From a virus, in the IMG/VR virus record IMGVR_UViG_3300020183_000225, positions 1 to 37,471 of that record: a DNA stretch of 37,471 nucleotides; one strand, given 5' to 3'. Of the stretch, positions 13,605 through 22,424 are shown piece by piece (the stretch's first letter is position 1; the number at the start of each line of letters is the position of its first letter). Below the pieces are notes generated by a model. The model saw nothing but the letters and a program-made list of their open reading frames with translations, ran no database searches and was not told where the DNA came from. The position numbers and the translations under genes were made by a program.

Positions 13605-13979
13605 TTATGGGTTAGAATCAACTGTATGTCTACCATAATCGTCATCAATTCTTACAACATCGGAAAGTTCAGTTGTAGAAACCTCAACAAGTTGTACTGC
13701 TTCATCACGGGCTTCAAACCTATGAACAAGCTTAGTAGGAACATGAAATACATCACCCTCAACCATTTCAACAATAGAAACAGGCTGCGTAGGGTCAACT
13801 TGATAATGAAGATAAAGTCTACCAGAAAGGACTCTGATAGTTTCACTTTTGAAATTATGGTATTGCAATGAAAGCCTACTATTAGGATTTATGTAAATAA
13901 TTTTTCCTACATAATGCTCGGTATGGGCAAATATTTCTTCTGCTCCCCATGCTTTAGAAATATATTTAACTGAATTCAT
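13605..13979 (-). CDS. Cupin-domain protein (phosphomannose isomerase-like)
   Basis: 124 aa. A single cupin barrel: KAWGAEEIFAHTEHYVGK, then SLQYHNFKSETIRVLSGRLYL (metal ligands H, H/K, E), GDVFHVPTKLVHRFEA and a C-terminal strand. The pattern matches type II mannose-6-phosphate isomerase / mannose-1-phosphate guanylyltransferase cupins. It could act on sugar phosphates, but single-domain phage cupins have no settled role. It overlaps the upstream AT-hook gene by 4 bp. Confidence 0.8.
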   Translation of the reverse strand: MNSVKYISKAWGAEEIFAHTEHYVGKIIYINPNSRLSLQYHNFKSETIRVLSGRLYLHYQVDPTQPVSIVEMVEGDVFHVPTKLVHRFEARDEAVQLVEVSTTELSDVVRIDDDYGRHTVDSNP

Positions 13980-14620
13980 TCTCCTTCTCCAAAAAACATT
14001 TTAGACTTTTTTTCATTAGTGAAGAAAATAACTGACATTCTATTATCATTCTTCACTTTGAAATAATAAGGCATTAAATCACCAAGACGCTTTAGTTTAT
14101 TCTTGCTCTGTGTTTTAGAAAGATAAGAAATACAACCAGTATAGATTTCTTTATCGTTATGTCCCTCTGACCTTAGTTTGTCAATATCTACATTGATACG
14201 AGCTACAATTGGATATATAGGACGAGCAGATACTACAGGAAATCTACAAGAAGAATAGGATCCAAACTTTTGTTTTTCGTCCTCTTTTGGAGGAACAATT
14301 CCAGCCCATTCAAACATTAGATCAAAAGAACATTCAAATGAGTGGGTTACGCTTGCAAATGGATTTACATAATTATCTTCTTGATTTAGTTTTTCATTAA
14401 CTTCAAGTGAAGTCTTTTGATCTTCTTCTGCTGTAATAATTTGAATCTTGCCACGCTTAACGGTACGAATAATTGTTGGCTTTGCTTCTTTTATATTCTT
14501 AGAACCTGCTGGGCGACCTTTACGCTTAGGTGTGTCTGAAATAGTCGCAGTAGTTTCTACGTTTTGTAAAACTACTGGTGTATCTTTTGGTTTATTTTTT
14601 GAACCTTTTGGACGACCCAT
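13976..14620 (-). CDS. AT-hook-like DNA-binding protein
   Basis: 214 aa. Two AT-hook motifs are seen, GRPKGSKNK at the N-terminus and KGRPAGSKN near residue 35, both on basic flexible segments that bind the minor groove of AT-rich DNA. The remaining 140 residues form an unrecognised domain (from VNPFASVTHSFECSFDLMFEW). AAGGAG lies 5 nt before the ATG. The start overlaps the upstream gene by one base (TAATG). Confidence 0.75.
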   Translation of the reverse strand: MGRPKGSKNKPKDTPVVLQNVETTATISDTPKRKGRPAGSKNIKEAKPTIIRTVKRGKIQIITAEEDQKTSLEVNEKLNQEDNYVNPFASVTHSFECSFDLMFEWAGIVPPKEDEKQKFGSYSSCRFPVVSARPIYPIVARINVDIDKLRSEGHNDKEIYTGCISYLSKTQSKNKLKRLGDLMPYYFKVKNDNRMSVIFFTNEKKSKMFFGEGE

Positions 14621-14793
14621 TATTGCTCCTTCGTGTATGTTGAATTTAGATGATTACCAGCTACCACGGCAACTACTTGAATGCCGGGAAAAAGTTTGTA
14701 AGCATCACTAATTGCTTCATTACCACTTTTTGATCCATGAAACATATGTACAACAGTTTTACTTTCTTTATACCCAATAACAGTCCAAACCAT
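14620..14793 (-). CDS. Small hypothetical protein (57 aa)
   Basis: MVWTVIGYKESKTVVHMFHG leads to SKSGNEAISDAYKLFPGIQV and VAVVAGNH, a compact alpha/beta pattern. A TAATG junction joins it to the AT-hook gene, and GGGG upstream of its ATG can act as the SD. No family recognised. Confidence 0.7.
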   Translation of the reverse strand: MVWTVIGYKESKTVVHMFHGSKSGNEAISDAYKLFPGIQVVAVVAGNHLNSTYTKEQ

Positions 14794-14795
14794 GA

Positions 14796-15077
14796 TTACC
14801 CCTTTAGAAGTGAACGACGATTGTTGATGTTTTCATAAATATCTGAGACTGTACCAACAACAGTAGTCTCATAAGTTGAAGAACCACGATTGACAACAAG
14901 TTTTGTAAAGCTTTTATTTTTTAGTTGTGGTGAAGGTTGATTACTAAAATGAATATCTTCTCTAACCATCACAATATGTTCTGGGTTAACGTAAACATCA
15001 CGAAACTCATAGGCATCATTTGTGCTACCTACAAATTGTGCTCCGCGACGTTCAATAACTTCTATAAATTTAATCAT
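14796..15077 (-). CDS. Hypothetical protein (93 aa)
   Basis: MIKFIEVIERRGAQFVGS is followed by a FRDVYVNPEHIVMVRED stretch typical of a small beta-rich domain. No family recognised. It lies between the 57-aa gene and a GDL-type small gene and overlaps the latter by 8 bp. Confidence 0.68.
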   Translation of the reverse strand: MIKFIEVIERRGAQFVGSTNDAYEFRDVYVNPEHIVMVREDIHFSNQPSPQLKNKSFTKLVVNRGSSTYETTVVGTVSDIYENINNRRSLLKG

Positions 15078-15300
15078 TTGTTTTCCTCTTATATTTGTAT
15101 ACGTTTTCTTTTAGAACAGCCCAATATTCACCTTCTGCATAAATTTTAGTTAAAGATGAATTTATTTGTCCTAAAAATACACCAACGCAAGGTTGATCTA
15201 GCATTTTGCATCTACGTGGTGAATCATAATTGATAGGATCATACAAAAATACACCCGATGGAATGTGGGCCAGATCACCCTCTACTAATTCATTCTCCAT
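15070..15300 (-). CDS. Small-barrel protein with EGDLA signature
   Basis: 76 aa from the ATG at 15300 (an ATG at 15312 is also possible). MENELVEGDLAHIPSGVFLY and CVGVFLGQI resemble the GDLV family, with A replacing V. It is a distant or unrelated member found 5 kb from the main cluster. Confidence 0.65.
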   Translation of the reverse strand: MENELVEGDLAHIPSGVFLYDPINYDSPRRCKMLDQPCVGVFLGQINSSLTKIYAEGEYWAVLKENVYKYKRKTND

Positions 15301-15574
15301 CAGATGTATCATTTATATTCTCTGGAATTACTAGAGCTTTAGTATAACCTGATAGAATTGAAGTGCAATCGCTTAAAACTAAATCAACAGAATTAAGTTT
15401 TTGACGCATAGATTCTATTTTTTCAATTGCAACAATATAATTTTTATCCTCAATCGCTTTATGAATGGAATCAAGAATCTTTGCATAAGCAATATTAATT
15501 CTTAAATCTAAGATTCTACGTATTTCATTTGGTACATCATCAAAATCAACTGTATAAGATAATTTTACTCTCAT
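15290..15574 (-). CDS. Hypothetical helical protein (94 aa)
   Basis: After a short strand (MRVKLSYTVDFDDVP) the protein is mainly helical (RRILDLRINIAYAKILDSIH and onwards) with an acidic tail. It overlaps both neighbours. No family recognised. Confidence 0.68.
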   Translation of the reverse strand: MRVKLSYTVDFDDVPNEIRRILDLRINIAYAKILDSIHKAIEDKNYIVAIEKIESMRQKLNSVDLVLSDCTSILSGYTKALVIPENINDTSDGE

Positions 15575-15948
15575 TCTAAAGTCCTTTCTACAATCAGACT
15601 AACCGTATCTACATCTACAGGCAAAGTCTCAAGTGACCTTCTTTTAAAATATGTAATAATTTCTTTACAATACCTTAGCACAGGAGAAATCTTTGGAAGA
15701 TGATTTAGATAGATTGGGTCAATATAAACAATATTATTAGAAACATTTACACCAACAGGAGTTTCGTCAACAAATAAAACACCCTTATAAGTCCAAAGAA
15801 TACCAGACTTATTCTTGCGTGGTTTGATTCTTCTATAAGCGTGCTGATTACCGTAAGCAAAAACAAATAAAACATTATCATTTGTTTCTGTAGTGAATTG
15901 TTTCTTATTTTGCTTATACCATTTATACAGATTATTTGCTTTAGACAT
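15571..15948 (-). CDS. Hypothetical protein (125 aa)
   Basis: MSKANNLYKWYKQNKKQF is a basic start followed by beta-rich sequence (DNVLFVFAYGNQHAYRRI, then KGVLFVDETPVGVNV) and a C-terminal helix. GGAG lies 7 nt upstream. No family recognised. Confidence 0.7.
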   Translation of the reverse strand: MSKANNLYKWYKQNKKQFTTETNDNVLFVFAYGNQHAYRRIKPRKNKSGILWTYKGVLFVDETPVGVNVSNNIVYIDPIYLNHLPKISPVLRYCKEIITYFKRRSLETLPVDVDTVSLIVERTLE

Positions 15949-15982
15949 TAAAACTCCACATTAGGAGTATAACCGTTCTATC

Positions 15983-16351
15983 TTATGTAAGCAAATCCCA
16001 AAGTTGTTTTGCTACAATAAGGATTATAGTAGAAGCAAATATCCATATAACTTTGGAATAAGATTCTTTCCAATATTCAATTTCTTTTACTCTAGCATAC
16101 AATCCTTTTTCTGGATCTTTTAGTTGAATAATGTCAGAGTTTATACCAGTAATTATATATTTTTGCGAATCTAAATCTCTGACTTTAATAAATAAACCAT
16201 CATTGGGGTCATATAAACTATCTTTCATTCTGCTTATATCTTTGCCTATGTCGTCATTCTTTTCTTTGAGATTGTTGATCATATTCATCATTCTGTCTAT
16301 TTTTTTATCAACATCGGCAATAGAGCCTTTAATCTCGTCAAATTCAGACAT
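15983..16351 (-). CDS. Coiled-coil protein with C-terminal membrane anchor
   Basis: 122 aa from the ATG at 16351, decided by GGGAGGGG 7 nt upstream; an in-frame ATG at 16369 lies before that SD. Residues about 1-50 form a heptad-rich helix (DEIKGSIADVDKKIDRMMN), a second helical part follows, and residues about 100-116 (VIWIFASTIILIVAKQL) span the membrane, leaving a four-residue tail. The design resembles phage tail-anchored membrane proteins; no function is known. Confidence 0.75.
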   Translation of the reverse strand: MSEFDEIKGSIADVDKKIDRMMNMINNLKEKNDDIGKDISRMKDSLYDPNDGLFIKVRDLDSQKYIITGINSDIIQLKDPEKGLYARVKEIEYWKESYSKVIWIFASTIILIVAKQLWDLLT

Positions 16352-16403
16352 AGTATTACCCCTCCCCAAAAGATAAAGATGTGGCTATTATTAATTAGTT
16401 TGA

Positions 16404-17972
16404 TTATTTGATTACAGCATAGTTGGTTGTAATTAATGTACCAGCGGCAGAAGTAGAGTTTTGTACTGCACAACGAGTAACTTTTGCAGGGTCAATAATA
16501 CCATTTTTAATCATTGCCTTAATTTGGTCAGTTCTAAAATCGTATCCATCAAACCAATCATTTTCACCAGCCATTTGTACCTTTTGGATAATAAGGTCTG
16601 GTGAAAGTCCTGCATTTAGGGCCATTTGTTTGATTGGCTCTTGACAGGCTCTAACAACAATCTGAGCACCAAGCTTTTCAGATTCGCTGAGTTCATCGTA
16701 TTTGATTGTGTCTGAAATTCTAAGAAGAGCCACACCACCACCGGGAAGAATACCCTCTTGTTGTGCTGATTTAACTGCTTCAAGAGCATCTTCAATACGA
16801 TGCTTCTTCTCAATCATTTCTACTTCTGTTGCTGCTCCTACACGGATAATAGCAATACCAGAAGCCAAACGTGTAATTCTTTCTTGAATTCTCATAGCTT
16901 CATGCATATTATCGGTAGCCATAAGTTCTGCTTTTAGGGATTCAATTCGTTGGTCTACTTCTTCATATGAACCCTTTGCACCTACGATAGTTGTAAGATT
17001 TTTGGCAATCTCAACGGTTTTAGCACGACCGAAATCTTTAATTTTTACATCACCAAGCTTCATACCAGCAGTTGTAGAAATGTAAGTGGCCCCAACAGCA
17101 ACAGCCAAATCACGAAGGATATTTCTACGTTCTTCGCCATATCTTGGAGCCTTTACACCTGCAACTTTCATGGTTCCACGTACACAATTCATAATAAGAG
17201 CAGCAAGTGCTTGACCTTCAATATCATCTGCGATAATAACAAGAGGTCTACCTTCTCTTGCTATAACCTCAAGAACAGGCAACATTTCTGTAACTGTTTC
17301 AAGTTTAAAATCTGTAACAAGAATATAAGGGTCGTCATATTTTACAACACCACGACGTTCATCATTAATAAAAGCAGTTGCAAGATAACCAGAATCAAAG
17401 CGAAAACCTTCAACTACATCAAGAGAAGTTTCAACTGAACGTGCTTCTTCAATCGTAATAGCGCCATCTTTACCTGCTTTATCTACAGCGGTTGCAATAA
17501 GTTTACCGATACCTCTATCATTATTGGCAGAGATTGTAGCGATATCCTCAATCTCTTGTTCAGAAGAAATAGGAACTGCAATCTCCGCAACTTGCTTCAC
17601 AATCTGCTCTGCGGCTTTATCCATGCCCCTCTTCAATTCGATAGGGGAAACACCAGCACTAATATACTTCTGTGCCTCACGGAGCATGGCACGGGCTAAT
17701 ACGATGCTTGTAGTTGTGCCGTCACCAGCTTGAGCGGCAGTTTGTTGAGAAGCTTGCTTGATAATTTGAACGCCAACATTTTGAGTTGGGTCGTCTAAAT
17801 TAATACTGTTCGCAATAGAAACTCCATCTTTTGTTACGATAGGAGCTTTATCTTTTTCATGCAGAATAACGTTTCTGCCTTTTGGGCCTAATGTAGAACA
17901 AACTGTATCTGCGAGAATATCAACGCCAAGGGAAATACCTTTGCGTAATTCCTCATGTGAAGTAATGAGCAT
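16404..17972 (-). CDS. groEL: GroEL-type chaperonin (60 kDa)
   Basis: 522 aa. ATP-site motifs are TLGPKGRNV (28-35) and GDGTTT (83-88); APRYGEERRNILRDLAVAVG in the apical-equatorial region and the C-terminal AGTLITTNYAVIK are intact. The GGM-repeat tail of bacterial GroEL is absent. It folds proteins in an ATP-driven barrel and would need a co-chaperonin; a GroES-like gene lies at 33113-33388. AGAGG precedes the ATG, and a sigma70-like promoter with TTGACT and TATAAT lies just upstream. Phage GroELs are uncommon. The likely clients are capsid or other structural proteins. Confidence 0.97.
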   Translation of the reverse strand: MLITSHEELRKGISLGVDILADTVCSTLGPKGRNVILHEKDKAPIVTKDGVSIANSINLDDPTQNVGVQIIKQASQQTAAQAGDGTTTSIVLARAMLREAQKYISAGVSPIELKRGMDKAAEQIVKQVAEIAVPISSEQEIEDIATISANNDRGIGKLIATAVDKAGKDGAITIEEARSVETSLDVVEGFRFDSGYLATAFINDERRGVVKYDDPYILVTDFKLETVTEMLPVLEVIAREGRPLVIIADDIEGQALAALIMNCVRGTMKVAGVKAPRYGEERRNILRDLAVAVGATYISTTAGMKLGDVKIKDFGRAKTVEIAKNLTTIVGAKGSYEEVDQRIESLKAELMATDNMHEAMRIQERITRLASGIAIIRVGAATEVEMIEKKHRIEDALEAVKSAQQEGILPGGGVALLRISDTIKYDELSESEKLGAQIVVRACQEPIKQMALNAGLSPDLIIQKVQMAGENDWFDGYDFRTDQIKAMIKNGIIDPAKVTRCAVQNSTSAAGTLITTNYAVIK

Positions 17973-17999
17973 ATAAACCTCTATAATATGGGTGAATGT

Positions 18000-18027
18000 A
18001 TTATAATCTTGTTTTAGTAGAAGTCAA
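18000..18027 (-). promoter_or_regulatory. Sigma70-type promoter for groEL
   Basis: The -35 TTGACT (18027-18022) and a perfect -10 TATAAT (18005-18000) are separated by 16 bp, about 28 bp from the groEL ATG. It fills most of the gap after the 413-aa gene, so groEL can be transcribed on its own. Confidence 0.72.
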
Positions 18028-18028
18028 G

Positions 18029-19270
18029 CTATTTTTGACCAGAAATAACAGCATTTAACTCTGACCCTAAAGAATTGACTGAATTTAAAGCATCTTTTCC
18101 GATTTCTTTTTCGCCACTTAGAAGATAATTGTTTACTTTATTTGCAACAGCGTTAACCTGTTCAAGAACTAATTTAATTTGTTCATTAAACAAATTAGAA
18201 TTATTTGTCATAATTTTAGAAACATCTTCAGTAGATAACTCCAATTGAATAGGTTCTGGTATCAGATAATATTCTTTTAAATCTTTTATAGTAAAGGAAA
18301 ACTGTAGGTCATAAGAATTTTGAAAAACAAGTTCAGAGGCTAGACGCTTTTTTTCATTTTCTAATTCATTGATGATTTCATTTTGCTCATTGTCTGTCGT
18401 ACTTCTCTTTAAGATATCTATCTTTTTTTGTATATCTCTGATTTGTAATTTTATAGGGTCATTTGTTTCTTGAGCCTTTTTTACATTTTCATATTTTTCT
18501 TTTTGACCTTTATTAACCAACAAGTTTTCAAATTGTTGTAAGTTGAATCCAACTGCATAGCTTATAATACCTGTAGTTGACCTCATTTTTTGACTTATTA
18601 AATATTTTACCACACCATTTTGAGATTCTCTGAAAAACTCATACATACCATCAATACTACCCGAAATATCTGTATCTGATTTTAATTTTAATGACCATTT
18701 TTCTTTACCAACAATTACATCCTCAATTGTGGTTCCTGCTGGCATTACCCCATGAAAGAAATAAGCAATAAATCTTTCATATAATAAACCAGCAGCAGAA
18801 GGAGCAGAAGCGTATTCTTTAATCATTTTTAGAATTGATACTGCAAAAATTATTGCTGCAAATACTTTACCCATTTCTTTTTCAGTAATTTGACCTTGCT
18901 TTAAACCATTTAAATATTTGACAAATAACACTAATTTTTGTAATGGGTCTGATTGAGAAGCAACAATAGAATCTAATTGTTGTCTTAATAACTTATCAAA
19001 CTCTTGTCTATCTGGTGCTTCAACACCATCTGATTTTAAAAGTTCATCATATTTTTTCAATGCATCAGTTGATAATACATCTTGTTGTTGTGGTATAAAT
19101 GTTGGTATTTGTTGCCGTACAACTTCTGCTTCTGTAACTAACACTTCTGCTTTTTCAATTTCCTCAACAAGAGAAAGCAAAGAAGCCAAGCTAAAGGCGT
19201 TATTGTCCTCTAGCTTGGTCTTTGGGGTTAGGAATGATTCAACAAGTTTATCGAATTCTTTATTTTGCAT
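18029..19270 (-). CDS. Unknown protein (413 aa)
   Basis: No family is assigned. Residues 1-110 are helical and polar. The middle has SAAGLLYERFIAYFFHG, DVIVGKEKWSLKLKSDTDIS and YLISQKM, a spacing of E, D and S-L-K reminiscent of PD-(D/E)XK nuclease folds, though this is weak. A coiled coil (KLQIRDIQKKIDILKRS) and a helical C-terminus follow. No SD precedes the ATG; it overlaps a TATAAATA motif at 19277-19270. It lies between clpP-like and groEL, in a region that could concern virion assembly. Confidence 0.82.
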   Translation of the reverse strand: MQNKEFDKLVESFLTPKTKLEDNNAFSLASLLSLVEEIEKAEVLVTEAEVVRQQIPTFIPQQQDVLSTDALKKYDELLKSDGVEAPDRQEFDKLLRQQLDSIVASQSDPLQKLVLFVKYLNGLKQGQITEKEMGKVFAAIIFAVSILKMIKEYASAPSAAGLLYERFIAYFFHGVMPAGTTIEDVIVGKEKWSLKLKSDTDISGSIDGMYEFFRESQNGVVKYLISQKMRSTTGIISYAVGFNLQQFENLLVNKGQKEKYENVKKAQETNDPIKLQIRDIQKKIDILKRSTTDNEQNEIINELENEKKRLASELVFQNSYDLQFSFTIKDLKEYYLIPEPIQLELSTEDVSKIMTNNSNLFNEQIKLVLEQVNAVANKVNNYLLSGEKEIGKDALNSVNSLGSELNAVISGQK

Positions 19271-19289
19271 ATTTATAAATAGTTATGTA

Positions 19290-20000
19290 TTAGAATACTT
19301 CGTCAGCAATTCCAAGTTTTACAGCTTCTTCGGCAGAGAGGTATACATTTACCTTTTTATTAATCATTCTTTTAAGTTGTGGAACGGTCATTTTGGTTTC
19401 CGCTGCAAGAAGTTTAATATAAGTATCTTGAACATGGCGGATCTCTTGCATTTCGTTTTCAAGATTATGGAAAGAACCAGCATTACCGCCAATAACTGAA
19501 TGAATCATAACGCGACAGTTCTTACCAATTCTGCGTTGTCCTTTAGTTCCCGATGCGAGAATGAGGACACCAGCAGACATAACTTTGCCGATTCCAATTG
19601 TATGAATCTCACAAATCTCTTTAGTTACACGCATCATATCGTAAAGAGAAAGCATATCATCTGCATTACCACCGGGAGTTGAGATATAAAGCTCAATAGG
19701 TTCAACAAATGTTTTTTTGTCTCCATCGGGCTTGTCAGGGTCTACAGGCTCTTCAGTTTCTTCAGCGGCAAGTGTAATAAGACCAGCAATAATCTCTGCT
19801 ACCTTTTTCTCTTCAATCTCTCCATAAAGGCCCATAGAGCGAATATCGTTTTCTGCTGCTGCTGCTGGAAGGGCAAACGATACAAGGGATGGTTTGGTGG
19901 ATGATTTCTCTGACTGTCCACCACCCTCTTCTACACCATCTGAATCGTCATGTTCGTGTTCTTCAACTTTCTTTTTCCCGCCAAATAGTCTAAAAGCCAT
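19290..20000 (-). CDS. ClpP-like serine protease
   Basis: 236 aa. A charged, glycine-rich 50-residue N-terminal extension precedes a ClpP fold: ISTPGGNADD (oxyanion loop, 106-115), KVMSAGVLILASG with nucleophile S142, and CRVMIHSVIGG with H167. The catalytic Asp, aligned on the LSAEEAVKLGIAD segment, appears to be N214, so activity may differ from host ClpP. Phage ClpP homologues often serve as prohead maturation proteases, while host-like ones degrade regulators. GGAGAA precedes the ATG and a good promoter lies upstream. Confidence 0.88.
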   Translation of the reverse strand: MAFRLFGGKKKVEEHEHDDSDGVEEGGGQSEKSSTKPSLVSFALPAAAAENDIRSMGLYGEIEEKKVAEIIAGLITLAAEETEEPVDPDKPDGDKKTFVEPIELYISTPGGNADDMLSLYDMMRVTKEICEIHTIGIGKVMSAGVLILASGTKGQRRIGKNCRVMIHSVIGGNAGSFHNLENEMQEIRHVQDTYIKLLAAETKMTVPQLKRMINKKVNVYLSAEEAVKLGIADEVF

Positions 20001-20021
20001 TCTGTTCTCCGTTGCTCAATA

Positions 20022-20050
20022 AGTATAACCATCCTTGTGTGGTACGTCAA
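20022..20050 (-). promoter_or_regulatory. Sigma70-type promoter for the clpP-like gene
   Basis: The -35 TTGACG (20050-20045), 17-bp spacer and -10 TATACT (20027-20022) lie directly after the terminator at 20058-20084 and about 22 bp before the ATG. Confidence 0.68.
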
Positions 20051-20057
20051 ATAAAAA

Positions 20058-20084
20058 GAGCCACACTTTTTTACGGTGTGGCTC
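20058..20084 (-). terminator. Rho-independent terminator
   Basis: A perfect 9-bp stem GAGCCACAC/GTGTGGCTC with a 9-nt loop is followed on the minus strand by TTTTTATTT. It ends transcription of the acidic-protein gene at 20121-20642. Confidence 0.9.
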
Positions 20085-20120
20085 AAGTTATACAATAAGG
20101 GCTTATTATCTAGTATACAA

Positions 20121-20642
20121 TTACTTTCTTAATCTATTCAATACTCTTTTGAGGGTTTCATTTATAATTTCATCGTTTGTTACAACTTCAACTTCTTGGA
20201 TAGGAGATTCCTCTTCCTCTTCCTCGCCCTCTTCACCGGGTTCAGCAGAAAGTTCATCACCCCCTTCTTCTGCCTCTTCGCCTTCGGTGTCCATTTCCAT
20301 ATCGCCCATATCCATTTCTTCTTCGCCACCTTCGTCTAAAAGGCCAGCGTCTACAAGAGCAGCTTTGACTGCATCTTTAATCATTGACATAAGTTTATCA
20401 ACATCTAAAGACATTTCTTCTTTGGAATCAGCTTCACCAGCACCTAAATCCATATCCATTGGCTCTTCGCCACCCATATCGCCCATATCGCCCATATCTT
20501 CTTCTGGTGCCATTTCATCTTCACGGGCATAAGCCATTTCGCTGCTCATCATTTCGTTTAATACTTTCTTACCGCCAGTTTTAATGTTAGCCAATTTTGA
20601 CCAACGATTTACTAGACTCTCTGACAAAAGTTTCTTGCTCAT
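20121..20642 (-). CDS. Highly acidic protein, possible prohead core component
   Basis: 173 aa. The N-terminus (MSKKLLSESLVNRWSKLANI) is basic and helical, then long runs of D, E, G and M (MGDMGDMGGEEPMDMDLG; EEGEEEEEESPIQ) surround one helix, LDVDKLMSMIKDAVKAALVD, and a basic C-terminal helix ends it. Short acidic proteins of this kind serve as scaffold or core proteins in T4-like phages. Next to a ClpP-like protease this is plausible but unproven. A terminator follows. Confidence 0.75.
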   Translation of the reverse strand: MSKKLLSESLVNRWSKLANIKTGGKKVLNEMMSSEMAYAREDEMAPEEDMGDMGDMGGEEPMDMDLGAGEADSKEEMSLDVDKLMSMIKDAVKAALVDAGLLDEGGEEEMDMGDMEMDTEGEEAEEGGDELSAEPGEEGEEEEEESPIQEVEVVTNDEIINETLKRVLNRLRK

Positions 20643-20690
20643 TATTGTATAACTCCTACAAATTTAAATAGTAACTAAAATCACAAAATA

Positions 20691-21017
20691 CTATAAATCT
20701 ATATCATTTTGTTCTAAAATATCAAAAATATTTTCAATTTCTTCTTGGTCTAGTCCAAAATCTTTTATAATTAGTTCGCCGTCTTCAATTAGCTTTCTAT
20801 TTTTTGGATTTCTATTCTTATTATATTTAGATTTTTTAAGTTTTATAGAATCAATGAAGTCAAGAAACAAAGGGTCTTTATTTATATAAGCATAAATAAT
20901 TTCCCGAAAGAACTGTGATTGATTAGGGAAATCATCATTTTTTAATCTGATGATAAAATCAACATGGGTTTTTTCGGGGAACGTTATGAAAAGTTTCTTT
21001 AGTTTATCTTCACACAT
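20691..21017 (-). CDS. Putative ribbon-helix-helix-like DNA-binding protein
   Basis: 108 aa. LFITFPEKTHVDFIIRLKN and SQFFREIIYAYINKDPLFLD match the strand-helix-helix layout of RHH proteins. A lysine/asparagine-rich linker and an acidic helical tail (LDQEEIENIFDILEQND) follow. The start overlaps the IMPDH-family stop by one base. A regulatory role is inferred only. Confidence 0.6.
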   Translation of the reverse strand: MCEDKLKKLFITFPEKTHVDFIIRLKNDDFPNQSQFFREIIYAYINKDPLFLDFIDSIKLKKSKYNKNRNPKNRKLIEDGELIIKDFGLDQEEIENIFDILEQNDIDL

Positions 21018-22054
21018 TATCGTCTAGATAGAATATGAGTATCAGATTCTCTTTGTGCTGATGGTGATTGTTTTACAAATTTTGCTTTTGACCAAAGTTG
21101 ACCAATTGTTCTACAACCAGAATAAGAAAAACCAGAACGAATACCATTTTCAAGTTGTTCAATTATTTCTCTTGTTGCTCCTTTATAGGGGATTGTCGTT
21201 GAAATACCCTCAAGAGAAGAAGTTTTACCACGCCAATCCATTTGAGCATCTTTGGATGCCATACCACGATAGACCTTAGATTTACTACCGTTTTCTTGTA
21301 CAATAATTTCACCCGGCGTATCCGAGGTTCCAGCCAAAAGTGAACCAAGCATGGCAAAATCACCGCCCACAGCAAGAGCTTTAACAATATCACCACTATT
21401 TTTAATGCCACCGTCCGCAATAACCGCCACATTATGGTGAGTCCTTGCACATTCTACGACTGAATCCAAGGAAGGCACACCATGACCAGTTTGAATACGA
21501 GTGGAACAAATACTGCCACCACCAATACCAACGCGAATAGAATTAACTGCCCAATCAGCCAGATTATTAAATCCATCAAGCGTTGCCACATTTCCTGCCA
21601 TGATATGTGGGGCATTACCCAATTCTCCCCTTAAATGAGAAAGGGCATTTTTTACCAAGATGTGATCTCCATGAGCTACATCTACACATAAAATACGTGC
21701 TCCTAAATTAACTAGTTCGGTTGCACGCTTTAAGTAATCCCCAGTTATACCAATTGCGAAACCAACTTTACTTGGGTCAATATTCTCAAATAGTGTCTCT
21801 GCAATTTGTACTTGTTGTTCTACAGAATTATATCTATGAACAATACCAAGACCTCCCATTCTAGCTAAAGTAATAGCCATAGGGATTTCGGTGACTGTAT
21901 CCATAGGGGCAGAAATAATAGGAAGGTCAAACCATAAATTTCTATCTTGGTCTAACCAGTTTCCAATATTTACTTCTTTTCTAGATTCAATGTCAGAATA
22001 TTGCGGAACAATTAAAATATCATCATAGCTAAGACTTTCTCGCTCAATTCTCAT
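21017..22054 (-). CDS. IMP dehydrogenase / GMP reductase family enzyme
   Basis: 345 aa, TIM-barrel without CBS domains. [23 protein letters not shown], the active-site loop [20 protein letters not shown] with catalytic Cys, [12 protein letters not shown] and VYRGMAS are all present. A C-terminal RESDTH resembles the RESHPH of IMPDH, while length and lack of CBS fit GMP reductase. It therefore either oxidises IMP to XMP or reduces GMP to IMP. The ATG at 22054 is chosen over TTG at 22066 because GAGAGG lies just before it. Neighbours are nucleotide-metabolism genes. Confidence 0.9.
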   Translation of the reverse strand: MRIERESLSYDDILIVPQYSDIESRKEVNIGNWLDQDRNLWFDLPIISAPMDTVTEIPMAITLARMGGLGIVHRYNSVEQQVQIAETLFENIDPSKVGFAIGITGDYLKRATELVNLGARILCVDVAHGDHILVKNALSHLRGELGNAPHIMAGNVATLDGFNNLADWAVNSIRVGIGGGSICSTRIQTGHGVPSLDSVVECARTHHNVAVIADGGIKNSGDIVKALAVGGDFAMLGSLLAGTSDTPGEIIVQENGSKSKVYRGMASKDAQMDWRGKTSSLEGISTTIPYKGATREIIEQLENGIRSGFSYSGCRTIGQLWSKAKFVKQSPSAQRESDTHILSRR

Positions 22055-22055
22055 A

Positions 22056-22424
22056 TTACCTCTCAAAATTTTTTAAGTGTTGAACAATATAATCATAACT
22101 ATAACCAGATTCTGGGTCAGCATCGTTCTCTGGATACTTTATGTTATATACCTTATTTTTATGAACAATAAATAGTTCTGGGACTCCATCGATATCAAAA
22201 GCTTTGGCAAGTTTTGATTGCGAAACTACATTAATAGAACCAAAATCAAATGTGTCTTTGTATTCCTCGCAAATCTTGTTGTAAATTGGAGACAAAGCTT
22301 TACATAAATGACAAGAAGGGCTGTACAGTTTTATAACATATGGTTTGTCAGATTGTGCTACAAGCTCAAAATCATTTAGTGTAAGCTGTTTTACACTGGA
22401 CTTATTCGTTAGTTTTATTTTCAT
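22056..22424 (-). CDS. Thioredoxin-like protein
   Basis: 122 aa. The thioredoxin fold is clear: YVIKLYSPSCHLCKALSPIY with redox motif C38-H-L-C41, a cis-proline region DGVPELFIVHKN and a final helix. The active site differs from the usual CGPC. In a phage with ribonucleotide reductase it probably supplies electrons to NrdJ. It overlaps the DUF3310 gene by 23 bp. Confidence 0.88.
   Translation of the reverse strand: MKIKLTNKSSVKQLTLNDFELVAQSDKPYVIKLYSPSCHLCKALSPIYNKICEEYKDTFDFGSINVVSQSKLAKAFDIDGVPELFIVHKNKVYNIKYPENDADPESGYSYDYIVQHLKNFER

Noticed and set aside
19270-19281. TATAAATA late-promoter-like boxes before the 413-aa gene
   Set aside because: The box overlaps the ATG and is palindromic, so transcription from it could not include the start codon; likely chance in AT-rich DNA.
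20035-20532. Plus-strand serine/proline-rich frame (165 codons)
   Set aside because: It is the complement of the acidic GAA/GAT repeats of the 20121-20642 gene and crosses a terminator.
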